A stretch of DNA of 64,000 nt from Polyodon spathula. Taxonomy: Eukaryota; Chordata; Actinopteri; Acipenseriformes; Polyodontidae. The translations under genes were made by a program, and so were the position numbers. Location: NCBI RefSeq assembly GCF_017654505.1, contig NC_054538.1, positions 51,466,489 through 51,530,488 of the forward strand, given 5' to 3'. Positions 26,382 to 38,662 of the stretch are shown here, in pieces. The first letter of the stretch is position 1. Each line of letters opens with the position of its first letter. The notes under the pieces were generated by a model, which had not been told where the DNA came from, made no database searches, and worked only from the letters and a program-made list of their open reading frames with translations.

Positions 26382-27296
26382 CTAAATCTTAAATGAATAT
26401 CCAAAACATAAAAATTCATGTTCGTCCCAGCACAACAAAAAAAAAAAAAAATTGCAAAATATAAATAGATACTGATCTTTTTTTTTATTGAGCACTGGGC
26501 AAAGAGATAAAAGACAAAGAACATTAGTGACTGCTACTCCTGCTCCTGATACCTGGAACCTTTGCTTGAACCAGCGCATCAACATCTGGATCAAATAACT
26601 GGGCTGAGGATATCTTGAGTATCGAGTGAAGTTGAGAATAACATTTTGATTTGTTGATATTCATGACGGAGAAAGATGCCTGTTTCTCAAGACACTCTTT
26701 CAGCATCATTTCTTCAAAAACTCTCCATCAGAAAATGGTTTTGAAGAAACAGCTATTTTGTGAGCAATCAGGCTTGCCTTAACAGCAGCATCACTTATGC
26801 TACAAGCATTAGTTAACACCAATTGCTGCTTTTTCAATGACGGTCCTATTTCAGAGTATTTATCTTCAGGTACCGTTCCTTTATATGTATCATATTTCTT
26901 GCCATAGTTTGCTTCAGTGTCTTTTAATGTTGTATTATTTCACAACAGACACATATTGCTTACAAATTAAGCTGCTTTCCATTCATGCCCTCAAACAAAT
27001 ACAAAATTCCCCATTTCTCTTGAAACACAGTACTAATGTTCCACCTTTCTCTTCACGGATAAAGACACAATGACATTTGTCACTACAGAACATTGTTCTG
27101 GTATCATTGGTGTCGTCTACTCAAACCAGCTACGTGGTCGACGATTGACAGCAATCACAGCAACATGACAATTTGTGTTGCTCATGCAAAGGTTTTGGGT
27201 TTTGGGCTCGTCTTTGTATTTTTATAATGGTTACCTGGCTCGCGCCAAGTTCCTAGGGTATCGGATCAGGCCCGCCAAACGAAACGTTTGACACCC
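26382..27296 (-). pseudogene. hAT-family transposase gene, internally deleted
   Basis: On the minus strand an N-terminal zinc-finger-like part near 27040-26880 reads FQEKWGILYLFEG and YNIKRH with stops. Next comes MMLKECLEK (26709), which jumps straight into the C-terminal dimerisation block QASFSVMNINKSKCYSQLHS and ILKISSAQLFDPDVDALVQA. After a frameshift FQVSGAG follows. This is the pattern of domesticated-type hAT relatives (GTF2IRD2/FAM200-like) with the whole catalytic core missing. The right terminus at about 27284-27296 is GTTTGACACCCCT, a hAT end. The left terminus was not found. MITE-like internal deletion is the simplest reading. Confidence 0.7.
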
Positions 27297-27694
27297 CTAC
27301 TCTAACACAATCCGCTCTTGTCTAAGTCCCCAGCATTATCTGCTGTTTTGTTCAATTTATTTTTGGCCCTCTTTTGCCATCTGGTGGCAGGACTAATGAA
27401 GTGCAGCAGTCTGAAAAAACAGGATTGCAAAACTGACATTATTAAGTAAACAGATGATTTTAAAAGAAAACTTTTTTTGAAGAAAACGTTTAGATGATCA
27501 CTGTATATTATCAAGTTAAACTTTAATCTTTGTTTGAAGTACATTTATTTATATTGGGAACCTTATATTCCGCTTTTTGTTAAAAGCGATACATAATTAA
27601 AATACTTCTAGCTGTTCTAATTTAACTTACCCCTACAGTTAACGTTAAATCTTAAAATACACCTCCAAAGATTAAAATATAAAAATACAGGTAC

Positions 27695-27862
27695 CTGCTG
27701 AGGTTTCTTGAAACTTTTCACTCGTTTTCTTCTTTCTCCATTTCCAAGGCTTAAAAATGTTTCCCAATGAAGAAAGCTTGCCTTTTCTTTTGAGTGGAGG
27801 TGTCTGAGATCCTGGGATTACCACATCAGAGTTAGCAAGTGATATCTTCTCCAACCCGTCAA
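27695..27862 (-). CDS. phactr2: phactr2 exon 2, basic NLS-like region before RPEL1
   Basis: 168-nt exon with a pyrimidine-rich acceptor ending TTTTAG (AG at 27864-27863) and a donor G|GTACCT. It encodes VDGLEKISLANSD, then GSQTPPLKRKGKLSS, then IFKPWKWRKKKTSEKF and ETSA. The Lys/Arg-rich block with the FKPWKWRKKK core is the hallmark segment immediately before the first RPEL motif in PHACTR proteins. It is known to act as a nuclear localisation signal overlapping the actin-binding module. The exon starts in phase 1 and ends with one base (G) that joins TG of the next exon to make Val. No frameshifts or stops are present, so the exon looks functional. Confidence 0.95.
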
Positions 27863-29949
27863 CTAAAACAAAGAGCAGGAACAGCAATCAGCAGCCAGTA
27901 TCTTTGCAAGCACATCTTCCCATTGTCTCTTACTACTATGGGATTTGGCATACAGTGACCTTGAAAACTTAAAAGTAACAAAGTCTCCAGTAGCATTGTT
28001 TCATAGATCTCAGATTAGACTTTCGTACACAGGTACAAATTATGTTAAAATAGATTTTTAATTGTATTTTTCACAGTATTTATAAACAACATAACTGGTC
28101 GCATATCTTTTGCGCACTTTTTCATGCTGCACTTCCCGTTTAAGGAACACATCTGACACAGGTAAACTGCTTCTGGGAGTTTAAGTTTAATATATATTTC
28201 AACATTTCTAAATGTTTGATATTTATTTTCTTTAAAAATGACTCAACAGGGTGGCAGTGTATTTATTAGGTAAGAGCTACTGGCAGTATGTTGTACTTTA
28301 AAGAGGTCCAACACACCTGCACCTCGTTAGCCATCATAACTTGAACTTAACTGATGAATATGGGAATCTGGACCGTAAATAATTACATGTAAGCAGGGTT
28401 CCGATTTTATAGGTTTAGGTATATGGAAATGCAACAGGACAATACGTGACAAGATATAAATTACTGTTACTAAAACATTATCAGTCCACAACTTATATGC
28501 AAGCAAGCCCCGTGCTTGGACAAAAGTAGCATTGCCTTTCAATTAAAAAAAGGCTAAGGAAAGACTACATCAATAATAAAGAAATCAAGAAATCAAGCTG
28601 CTTTTGAAAGCAAAAAGTCTTCCATCTACGTAGCCCAATTGCAGTTTAGGTTGTTGATTTGTCCAGTACTAAAGACTGAGACGTCCACACTTTGGTGTAT
28701 TATTTGAATCTTCCTGGGTTGAATATCAATTATGCAGTGTAATAGTGACTAGTTAGAATTAAGTTGTGGTAAAACTAATTTGAGGTTAGGTTACAAAAGC
28801 AAACCAATTCCCCAAATCATTCTACCAGTAGCTGTAAAAATAACACATTAAAATGTGTTGAAAAGATACCATTTTATATTTAAAACAAACATTGTACATT
28901 CAATTCCCTGTAGAAAGGGAAAACATTCATGTTTATTTACTTAAATGCTACAATGAGAATAGCAACAATGAAACACACACACAGAAAGAACAAAACAGGA
29001 TGCATTTAGGGGAAGCACTTCGGGGAAGCTGACTGAACCACAGTAGGAAGTGTAGTTTTGCGTCTCCCAACACTAATCAGCAAGAACACTTGAAGCATGC
29101 TGCTAGAAGCAGCCATGTGTGACCACTGAGCTATGAGGAATGCATACATCATGTAGTATAGAGTTTTTTTATAGTTTGGAGAATTAACATGGAGGTTCCA
29201 ATGTTCTGTCAGCATTATAATATTGCTTGGCAGTGCAACACCTACTGCCTGTATTGTTACAATATGGTTTGGTCCTCAAAAAAGTATATTAAAAAAAATG
29301 ACATTCAAATCATGTAGTTTGAATTTAGAACACTGCTAATAAAATGTACACATTTCTATAGTATCATTAGAATTTTCTAACCAAAACACATAATAAACCA
29401 TACTGAACATAAATATGCATTAAAAGTTTAAGTCATAAAATATATTTATGGCTTGTTTCACAGACTGAAATTGGCATTCGTCTTTGACTACCTTAGGTAA
29501 GGTGGTCCAAGAACAGTACCAATTAGGGTCTGTGAAATTAGCCATCATCATGCCTGGTTTTGATTGCGATATTCTAATATCTGGAAAGATCAAAAGTAGT
29601 GAAGGTTAAAAACTGTTACAAACATATACACTGTTTTCTTATCAGCGATGCCTTTTCCTGAAAATGATATTCTACTTCCTCAGAGTATATCAGTATTTCC
29701 ATTTATTTATCAGGCTTGCCACCTCAGCAAGACATTGAACAAAGCACTGTTGGAAATACCAGCAGTTTATAAAGTAGACTTATCCTGGTTACAAATAGCT
29801 GTTTTCCTTTTCTACAGCTGGTGATGTTGGGTCAAGGACTTAATAAAATGCTTGCAATTTAAATGGTCCCTTCACTGTAAATTCAAGTCGAGTGATTGTT
29901 GTCTACACACCAGTTAACTGTTATCCAGTTAGAAACCAGTAAATGTGGG

Positions 29950-30178
29950 TTCCAATGCCCAGTGGTTAAAGAAAGGGGCTTGTTATCAGCAGGTTCCCAG
30001 TTCAATCCCAGCTCCACCACTCATTGTGTGACTCTGAGCAAGTCACTTAACCTCCTTGTGCTCTGTCCTTTGGATGTCCTGTTGTAAGTGACTCTGTAGC
30101 AGCAGTTTTGATGCATAGTTCACCTCCTAGTCTGATTTGTAAGTCGCTTTGGACAAAAGTATCTGCTAAATGACTAAT
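29950..30178 (+). repeat. tRNA-derived SINE, complete
   Basis: A tRNA-like head with an A-box-like CAGTGGTTAAAG and a B box in GGTTCCCAGTTCAATCCCAG (29992-30011). This is followed by TGTGTGACTCTGAGCAAGTC and CTTAACCTCC (SINE core), and by the L2-like tail TGTAAGTCGCTTTGGACAAA to about 30176. An AT-rich tail TAATTAATAATATTATTAAT follows. Both Pol III promoter boxes remain readable. Confidence 0.85.
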
Positions 30179-30515
30179 TAATAATATTATTAATTAATAA
30201 AAATTTTATTTCCATGGCTATATGCAATTTTTTTTCTCTCTGAATCACGATCTTAAAAAATGTATATACAAAATATAATTTTTTTTTACAAAAATATACA
30301 GTACATATACAGTAGACAATATATCTGAGGATTTTTTTAATTGGTATTTAATGTTGATACTTTTCTTGCTTTTGTTATTTATGATATATGGTTGCTTTAA
30401 ATTGCATTGATCTGTATGTGATTAAATACATAACCTTTAATTTACAGTTCACGGGGCGGAGCTATGGCCCCTGATAGTGTTCATTGACAGAGTTAGTAAA
30501 CATATACACATGGAG

Positions 30516-30834
30516 AGAGGGGTTCCGCCTCTTCAAGGCCCAACATTTACTTGATCGATAGACACGATCAACAGGAGGGGGGCCACCGTCTTTGAGGTGA
30601 CCCGACATACGAAAGGGGCACCGTCTCTGAGGTTACCCGACATACAAAGAGGCTCGCGAACCGGAAAGAAAAACATGAATTGGTGGTGTTAACACAAGAG
30701 GTTCCGGCTCTTCCTGACCCAACATATACAGTAGGGGGGTTCCGTCGCTGAGGAGACCCGACAAACAGGAGGGGGGCCACCGTCTTTGAGGTGACCCGAT
30801 ATACCAAGAGGGGCACCGTCTCTGAAGAAACATA
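30516..30834. repeat. Degenerate ~35-bp repeat cluster in the Ngaro/DIRS-like element
   Basis: About seven related units near the element's 3' end on the minus strand. Each resembles GAGGGGGCCACCGTCTTTGA followed by GGTGACCCGACATAC. They start at about 30516, 30573, 30610, 30697, 30730, 30767 and 30804. The pair at 30573-30645 is repeated as a block at 30767-30834. The units contain a small inverted pair CACC...GGTG. Confidence 0.8.
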
Positions 30835-31249
30835 CATGCAGATGGAAGGGTTTGGCCGGGGGTCCCCTCTGACTCATGGAGAACCCTCCTCTATCAGGTA
30901 AATGAAGCAGAGCTTAACAAAGGGTTGGAGAAAGTGGAATCACTAACCCCCCAAAAGATGGACCCCCGGCTCCCCGCTGACGCAAGGTGAAGAAGAAAAG
31001 AGAACCGTCAATGCATAAGAAAGAAGAAAAGAAAACATTTAGACGAAAGAAAACAAACACTTAACGTGACAAAGGGGTTAGTATATTGTACCCTAATGAC
31101 TATGTGAAGACCCTCTGCACAGTGGAAAGAAAAAAAAAAACTTTCTTTTAATTTTATTTCTTAGGGGGAAATCTTCGGTGGCTTAGGCAGAAAGGTCATC
31201 CCCACTCTGGACATACTAGCAACGGACTGATGTGCAGAGGATATTTCAG

Positions 31250-31797
31250 ATGATGAAGAACGAATATGTTTCAACTACTGATGAAGTCCAGTGCCCCATA
31301 TTTAATTAAATGCTGGTTAATGTTGGCTTTTGCAGCTGAAGTAGCTGCCCCTATTCTAAATGAATGAGGAGTGTAGAATTGCGAAGGAAGACCTGCTCTG
31401 GACCCCACGGTGGAAAGGTGTGTTGAAAACCAATGCCTTGATACAATGGACTGGCTTGAATTGATAAACAAAGGGTCGGAGGAAAAATGGCTTTGCGTTC
31501 TGCAATATACTTCAACATGGAAGTGAAGAGACACAGAGGAGAGTTGATCTTAGAAAGCTGAATACATTGTCCATGCTGCAGTTGATCTGTTTTTGAAATG
31601 GGAAGAAATAAGATGAAATGAGAATCTGGGATGAGCTTGAGGTCACTGCAGCGGATACCGAGGGTAGGATAGCTGGCAATAGAAGGTACTGTATATTCAG
31701 AACATCTCAAAAACCCGAAAAATGCAGATAGACATATGACTTCCATAGTTAAATCATCAAATGGAGAAAAACAGCCATGGCGCAGAATTGAAATCAA
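31250..31797 (-). pseudogene. Tyrosine recombinase of the Ngaro/DIRS-like element
   Basis: Replaces the DDE integrase of LTR retrotransposons. Box 1 is LSAFFGFLRCSEYTV (catalytic Arg), with SDLKLIPDSHFILFLPISKT after it. Box 2 is TPHSFRIGAATSAAKAN (His-x-x-Arg). After a one-base frameshift come GHWTSSVVETY, where Trp/His and the nucleophile Tyr sit; the Tyr codon is at 31266-31264. The whole R-H-R-H/W-Y set is readable across two frames. A second frameshift separates boxes 1 and 2 (frames ending at 31351 and beginning at 31534). Confidence 0.82.
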
Positions 31798-32106
31798 GTT
31801 ACTGAGAATGCCTATAGAAATAGGCAGGCGAGCAGAAGAAGGAGCCGGAGAGCATTTAGAAATTCCTTGTAAAAGGAGACGAACCGCTGGAATTGATAAG
31901 AGTTGGGGAATTGATGGACATCAAACAAAATTGATGCTGAATTCCTGACAAATATAGTCTGATTGTAGCTGGTGCAAGATGCAGAGAGTCCTTTGCATGC
32001 ACTATGAACGCCATGATCCAGTCCTGGTTGAATGGAATAGGATTAATCCTGCTTTGTAAACAAAAGTAATCTTGAGCTGAATTAAGAAGTTTATTAATAG
32101 TTGGAT

Positions 32107-33430
32107 TTAGTTGAAAATCAGCTGATTGAACTGTGGCATTGCTGCTGGATATTGCAGAGCTGTGGGCAGCAAACTGTGGAATTTGGAAATTATCCGCAGC
32201 AATTGCATGATAAGAGGGGAAGAGGAACGTCCTTTATTTATAATATGCACTGTAGTTGAATTATCACAGTAAAATATTACTGATTTCTTAGACCGGAGAT
32301 GATCCCATAGCTGGGCAGCTGCTACTATTGTGTATATCTCTAGCAGAGCTGTGGATTTTAGATGAGGAGATATGTTTTCGATTTCCTCAGGCCATGTACT
32401 GCAAAACCATTGATTGTTAAATAGACCTCCGAATCCCAGAGATGAGGCATCAGTAAATAAAGCCATATCGTGTGGAGCTGAAATGAAATCATCGTAAAAC
32501 AGAGAGAGACCGTTCCAGTGCTGAATAAGCGCAAATCACATTTTAATGTCTTTCCTAGCTTCTGAGGAGATATTTATATTGGAGTCCTGATTTTTTGCTG
32601 TTGATGCCAGCTCTAGCAGTCGAGATATAAACGTCCTCCCCTGTGGAATGATACGTATTGCAAATTTAAAGTAACCCAGCAATGAAAGCAGTGCCCGTTT
32701 TTTAATTGCTTACCGATGTGAAAATCCTCAAATGAGCAAACGAATATGGTTAAGTTTAGACTCAAGCAGGCTAGCTTCAAATTTTTCTGTATCTAGAATG
32801 ATTCCAAGGAATTCCAAAGAACGAAGGGGACCGATTGATTTCGCTTCTGAAAGCGGAACGCCAACTTCAGAAAATAAGCTTTTAAGATTGGAAATCGCTT
32901 CTGCTGGTGCATCTGAAGGAGGAGAAATTACTAAAATCATCCAGCAAGTGGAGCAAGAATGGGATATGATAGACATTAAGAAGAATCCAGCATAATGCTT
33001 CTGACAGGGTATCAGATATCTTCGGGCTGCTGCGGCAGCCGAAAGTCAATTGGGTGGCAAAATAAAACTTCCCTTCCCAGCATATACCAAACAAGTGACG
33101 GAGAGACGGATGGATTGGCATTACTTTAAATGCGTCTGATATATCTGCTTTTGCTAACCAGGAACCATGACCTACTAATTTAATTGAATGTGTTGTGTCT
33201 GCAATAGTGATGCAATGCAGGGAAAATTGATCTTGGGGAATTAATGAGTTAATGCTGCTGGTGCTTGACCCCTGTGTTGCTGATAAATCAATAATGAGAC
33301 GCTTTTTTTTTTCCCCCCCTGACATTTTAATCGTGGCAATGCCGATAGGACTAATTCTATATACTGGAAAAGGAGGAGCTAAAATGGACCGACTATAAAT
33401 CCTTTTACAATTTTCGATGAGAGATTGCAC
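32107..33430 (-). pseudogene. Reverse transcriptase and RNase H of the Ngaro/DIRS-like element
   Basis: RT part 33430-32728: PFPVYRISPIGIATIKMSGG, RLIIDLSATQGSS, WLAKADISDAFKVMPIHP, GKFYFATQLTFGCRSSP and the catalytic LLHLLDDF. A frameshift follows directly after LDD and the thumb continues as SLFSEVGVPLSEAKSIG and LEFLGIILDTEKFEAS. RNase H part 32466-32107: ALFTDASSLGFGGLFNNQWF (Asp), HLKSTALLEIYTIVAAA (Glu) and IFYCDNSTTVHIINKG (Asp). All catalytic acidic residues I expect are still readable, but the frame is broken at least twice. Confidence 0.82.
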
Positions 33431-33511
33431 TAATTGTGGTTCTTGAATCGCTGAATAAAGATTTCACTAATCCGTCGATCAGGTAATTAAATTACTGTCG
33501 GGATGATTCTG

Positions 33512-35060
33512 TCATTTACTTGATAATGCTGGATGTTTACAGGAGTAAAGACTGTGAGCACTGGGGAAAATCACTTGCGTTTTAAAAGGACAGATTGTAT
33601 TAGCGTGAGCGTCTCCGCAATTGTTGCACATGTGGATAAGATTGCATTGCCTATTCGAACAGAAGCCAGTATTGAAATTGTTGCAGATTTGTCTTCCTCC
33701 TGAAAATCTAATACTGCGCCCGTATTTGTCTTTCCTTGTGGATTGATCGAGGGGAGCTGAAGAATGTATAGGATTAGGTACTGAAGACCTGTATGAATTA
33801 GCGGCGAAACAGGGTGCTTTAGAAGTTGATGTAATTGCAGCTTTAGGGCAGAGGGATGTTGAGTGAGCTGTTGAAGCACCGACCCCACATCCGTTAGCTC
33901 TTAGACCAAAGAACGCTGTGCCCAACTGATGATGTGATTATCTGCTGCCAATATCACTGCTGCTTTTGCAGAGAATGCTTTATGATACTCAAAAACATAG
34001 TCCCTCCGTATCTGACAGACAGCTCCACGATGTAGTATTCGTATGAGTCCAATTCAGCTCTGCGGTTAGGAAATACCGAGCATAACACATCTCTGGATAT
34101 GGAGAAAGCAAGGACAAATTCCCCTAATGTAAGATTTTTAAGCAGTTTGGGATCTCTGGATTTTAGAGTTACTGCCAAATCTCCGCAATCCGCTACTCTA
34201 TGGTCCAAGAATTCCGAAGTCGTCATTAATAGTAAAACAAGATTAATGTCCTTACCTTCGAGAATGTTACGTCTGATTTGCGGAGATATAGTGGGCTGTC
34301 TAGCTGCAGTTGGAGAGGAGGATCCGTATGCAAGGCAGTAGCGAGGTTGTATATTGGAGGATCTGCTTCGCTGGCTGAAATTAGGGCTGGACTGGAAGAA
34401 GCTGTAGGCGGCACTGCAGTATTTGCAGTATATATCCAACAGTTGAGAACTGACCGAAGATAGAGTATTAGCAAAAGCCTGCATAAATGATTTTTTATCT
34501 CGTTAAATATTTGCGAATGTTGGATTTCAATGGCTGGCTGCTGGTTAGCGGTGCTAGTTGTGGGGGTGATTTGATCCGGAATAGACTGCCTGCTGTCTGT
34601 TTTAGGACGCTGAATGGCTGGGCGCGGCTGATTATGTTTTTCGGAGGAAAGACTGGTTCTGCTGAGACTGAATTGCAATAGAGAATAGAGAATAAAAGGA
34701 GACTCTCTATCACTGCTGGAATCGCATTACCGTTTTTAAGGAGGGTTTTTATCAATTTATTCATGGGCCAGTCCTTCCAAAACAATCGATCCGGAGGGGC
34801 GTCCTGAGGCCGAAGTCGCTTGGACCATGCAGATTCGATGTTTGAGTGGCAGGAACGGTAGGCAACATTTGAACTGGAACCTGGACGAGAGCCTGATCGG
34901 GAGCCTGATCAGATGTAACAAATACCAGAAGGGCAGAAAAAACGGAGACTGGGTGGACCCTGGATTGAAGCTGGAGGAGAATGATCTCGTAATGACAGAA
35001 AATCCTGGGAATCCTCTGAATCCGATGATGACTGCTATAAGTATTCCATTATTGAGGTAT
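33512..35060 (-). pseudogene. gag-like ORF of the Ngaro/DIRS-like element
   Basis: Begins near 35057 with MEY and an SSSDSEDSQDFLSLRDHS stretch in one frame. It continues through several frames with Pro/Ser/Gln-rich segments (for example HNQPRPAIQRPKTDSRQS). A helical middle around 34000-34450 includes LEGKDINLVLLLMTTSEFLD and SRDVLCSVFPNRRAELDSYE. The end carries a Cys/His cluster, QICNNFNTGFCSNRQCNLIH then MCNNCGDAHANTICPF. CxFNxGxCxxxxCxxxHxCxxCGxxHxxxxC is the usual nucleic-acid-binding tail of gag in these elements. Broken by several frameshifts. Confidence 0.7.
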
Positions 35061-35899
35061 ACGAAAGTTGATGGGTCTTGAAATCGCTTAGGTTTATGCC
35101 AAACGAAAAAACACAAGACAGCTAGGTAGAGGTGACTGTTTAAATAAGGTAGATTTAATTGATAACAGGAGATGATAGGTTGTTGGTGCCTAGCTCCGCC
35201 CCTTGAACCCCACATATAGGTTAACATTAAAAAAAAAAAAAAAAAAACACATAACATATGGTTTAATTACTATCTATCTTTATCAGAGGTTCCCACTTGT
35301 GGTCCGTGAGTAAACTCCAGGTGGTCCACACACACGTAGTGTGTATTTTTACCCTCTACCTGTTTTCTTTTATTACAGGTGTTTATAAATTAATATTACG
35401 GCTCCCTTTCATGCAATACCAAGCATCGCCTTCAGCCTCCATTAACTGAAACAGCTTTCTAATGTGAAAAAAATACTAAGTAAATAACTGTTACACATCA
35501 TGAAGCACCTTTGTTTTGTCAAAATTACAGACTTCTTTTTTTTAGCCAGCATTATTTAAAAAATTTAAAACATTTTAAAATCTCCATCTAGCATTCACGT
35601 AAATGTACTGCTTTCTAATCTGTGCTCATTCTACTGCTTGATTTCACTGTTCAGGGAAAAAAACATGTAATCTGGCTGTCCAGCCTTTTTGCTCCTAATA
35701 AATGTAGCGCACAGCATTGAATATTCCTAACTGTTGGAATGACCATAAAATATGTGCTACATACAGTGTTGCCAGGGATATAGCAATATCCCTACTATTC
35801 CATAGTGTACATTTTTGGAGAGGTTAGCGTATTCAGTCAGGTTTAAAAAAATCTTGGAACCACATGACAGCTGTGTTACGTCTTGACACAACATTTAAC

Positions 35900-36190
35900 C
35901 AATCAGAGAGCTGAAGCGGCATGTTTTCTTTGTTGAGCACTTTGAGAGGCTAAAACGTTAAATGACTGGCCGGGAGCCTGCGGGCTTGCCTTTAAGCTTC
36001 CCAGAGCTGCATTGTCCTCCGACGCTGTAGCTCTGGGTTGGCTGCATGGTGGACCTGCAGAATGAAAAGAAGTGGTTGGCTGACGGCACACGCTTCGGAG
36101 GACAGCGTGTGTTCGTCTTCACAGCTCCCGAGCCAGCGCAGGGGTGGTAGTGGGGAGCTGAGCCCAGAGATCGAAATTAACACCCACCCA
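35900..36190 (+). repeat. Probable dispersed repeat fragment
   Basis: GGTTGGCTGACGGCACACGC, TTCGGAGGACAGCGTGTGTT, then CGAGCCAGCGCAGGGGTGG and TAGTGGGGAGCTGAGCC. I recognise this as a phrase seen repeatedly in fish genomes, but I cannot name the family. It is markedly more GC-rich than its surroundings. Confidence 0.4.
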
Positions 36191-38625
36191 CCAAATGCGG
36201 CTTAATTTGGTCTGTGGCAGGTAAATTTCACATACTTATACACCACAGTGACGGGTATGTTTTAGTACACTTAACACTTTGAATACCAGCAGTTTTGTGC
36301 CAGTGGTGCGAATTTGCACCACCACAAATTATGTCACCGCAACAATCACCACAACTTCTGTTTTCGATTGGTCTATTATTTAATATATGCTGTCATTCAA
36401 GTTTTTTTTTTTTTTTTAGCAAATGTTTACATGTTTTTTTTTTCTGATCAATTTACAATAAAGTAAAATAATATTTAAATATGTGTAGAAAATATTTTGC
36501 TGGATAACCGATCAAGAAAAAGTTTTCAGTGTCTATGTGTGAAGGGCATAGCACGCAGCCTGTCAGATTGAGTGCCATGGGAAACTTACACAGGTTCGAA
36601 ACAAAAAAACCCTCAGACGTCTTGGGCTGCACTGCCTTTCTCGCCTTGATTTACTTTTCACCAATCAAAATGCTACCACAGAACAGCAAGTAAGTTCAGA
36701 AAAAGTTGGTGAAAACACTGAATTATTTTCGCTTATGAAAATAAGATCGCCCTGGCAGTGCTGTCTATTTATGTCTTGAATTACACCGTGTAACAATTTT
36801 TTTTATTTTATTTTTTGTTCCTGGGTAGTAAGTGTTATTTCCTAATTGCTTATGCCTCAAAAGTACAGAAAATGGCTATTCCCCACAAACTTTGCTTTTG
36901 TGACCAGGACAGTGATATTTCAAAATATCACTATTTCCAATGGGAAAACGGGCAAATGTGTGTCTTTTCGTTCACATAAAGTCAGAAAAAAAACAACATA
37001 TGATTCCAAATTAACATGTATTTATACTAAAGTAATACAAAAATGACTACAAAAGATTTAGAAGCGAGTAGTTTTTTTAAATTTACGATTATACTGAACC
37101 CACATTGAGCAAGCACCATTTCAGGCTCTTTTTTTTTGATAAAATCAGTATATAAACAATGTGACATTGCAACATTATTCATCTTTCAGGTTTTTTATTA
37201 AACTCAGATTTGTACTTGCAAGCCACTGAAAAGTCTCTCTTAAAGTGTATCCTCAGACGTACAGAAAGACCTCTTGTTGAGAGACTTGAGCGAATCTTGG
37301 TCTCGATGAGAATGAGATTCATCAAAAAAAAAAAAAAAAAATCTGATTTTTTGTCAAAAGAGCTTGATGCCTGCACACATACACTCAAAATATATTGACA
37401 GGTAAATTCACATGTATCAGTGTTATTCTAAATACAAATTCACAGCAGGGGTGCACATCTGCATATTAAACATAAGAATACCGTAATGTCACATGTACGC
37501 AACATTACATCACTAATAAAAAATACTGATTGACTATCAGACTGATTTACTAACTGGTGTAGCCCACGGCTATTTAATGAAATGATGCTAATACCAGTGA
37601 TTGAGATTTCCTATTGCAGCATGCACATTTAAGCATAAAAGCAAAACTGTCACAAGTCAAAGAAAAGTCATAGGAAAAATATGAAATGACAATTGAATAA
37701 TTCTTTAGCATGTGTATTGCATCTGGCTTCATTATAATTGCACCATATGCACTCAGGAAAACATTGTTCCAGGACAAAGAGGTAGAGACAGTAGTGTTGC
37801 ATTTGTGCTGCTCCACCTAAGTTTAGTAAACCATTTGTATCTCAATCTGTATTGCATATGATATTATTGTTATGAATAATAATGCATGTCATACTGAATG
37901 CTCCAGCCAATACACACACATGGCTGTACAGCGAGCTTACCAATTTGTTTTTCAGCAGCAATAAAGAGACCCTGAGGCTCAGGATGAATGATAAGAAAAC
38001 TGAATTTAAGTTATTCTAAAAGGTACACATAATGCATAATTATTCATTTTAAAACCACTTATGAAGCTTTTTTGAGCGTGCTGAAAGTAAGAAAAATACA
38101 GACTTGTTTTCTGATATTAACAGGGCTGTTTAGTGTATTTGTGAGTGTTTTTTTTTTTTGTATTAACAGTATTTCTTGCATTTAAGTCTTGCAATGAAGG
38201 TTCGTATTTTGCACCTTTTCCAGCGGTCTTACTTATTAATGTACAAGTTATAAAAACAGACTAGTCACTTTTGCTTTGATTTTATGAAAACTGGTACTTG
38301 TATTGATTTAATTTTTAAAAATAGTTTGAAGCATTTTTGAGTGTGTTGTGGGCCAACAGCATGAACTTATTTTTGGTATAAACACAGTATTTCAAGTGGT
38401 TGTTTTGCAGTGAAGATTTGTTGCTGGTTAATTTTTCATCGCTTGTCCATGCTTACCAATATACACAGTTTGAGGGTGAACAATAAATATATGTGTTAAT
38501 AAAGATGATACTTAATAACTTTTTATTAATTTTAAATGTTTGTTTTTTATTGTGCTGCAAGCCTACCTTAATACATGCTTGTGTTCCTATATTTACAGGG
38601 CTGTCTTTAGTGGATTTTACTGTTT

Positions 38626-38662
38626 TTATTATTATTATTATTATTATTTATTATTATTATTA
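38626..38662. repeat. (TTA)n microsatellite
   Basis: Imperfect TTATTATTATTATTA run of about 37 bp. Confidence 0.9.

Larger units (their letters stand above)
30447..35208 (-). mobile_element. Ngaro/DIRS-like tyrosine-recombinase retrotransposon, nearly complete
   Basis: 4,762 bp with ends forming an inverted repeat of 20 bp: GTTCACGGGGCGGAGCTATG at 30447-30466, and GTTCAAGGGGCGGAGCTAGG read on the minus strand from 35208. These match at 18 of 20 positions. On the minus strand the order is gag-like with Cys/His motif, reverse transcriptase, RNase H, tyrosine recombinase, then about 800 bp of repeat-rich non-coding sequence. RT wording (LxxDLSATQGSS, FSLHCIT, LAKADISDAFKVMPIHP) is Ngaro-like. 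Inverted ends, however, are a DIRS trait; Ngaro elements usually have split direct repeats. Every reading frame has frameshifts, so the copy is dead. It sits in sense orientation within phactr2 intron 1. Confidence 0.85.

Noticed and set aside
29992..30011. A functional tRNA gene
   Set aside because: It has A- and B-box-like sequence but no cloverleaf, and it continues into a SINE core and tail.
30568..30877. Overlapping frames with VCRVTSETVPL-type repeats
   Set aside because: These follow from the ~35-bp DNA repeat being read in several frames; there is no start context or domain.
34757..35257. 166-codon hydrophobic minus-strand frame
   Set aside because: It is antiphase to the real gag start (MEY...SSSDSEDSQDF) and begins in a poly-A/T tract.
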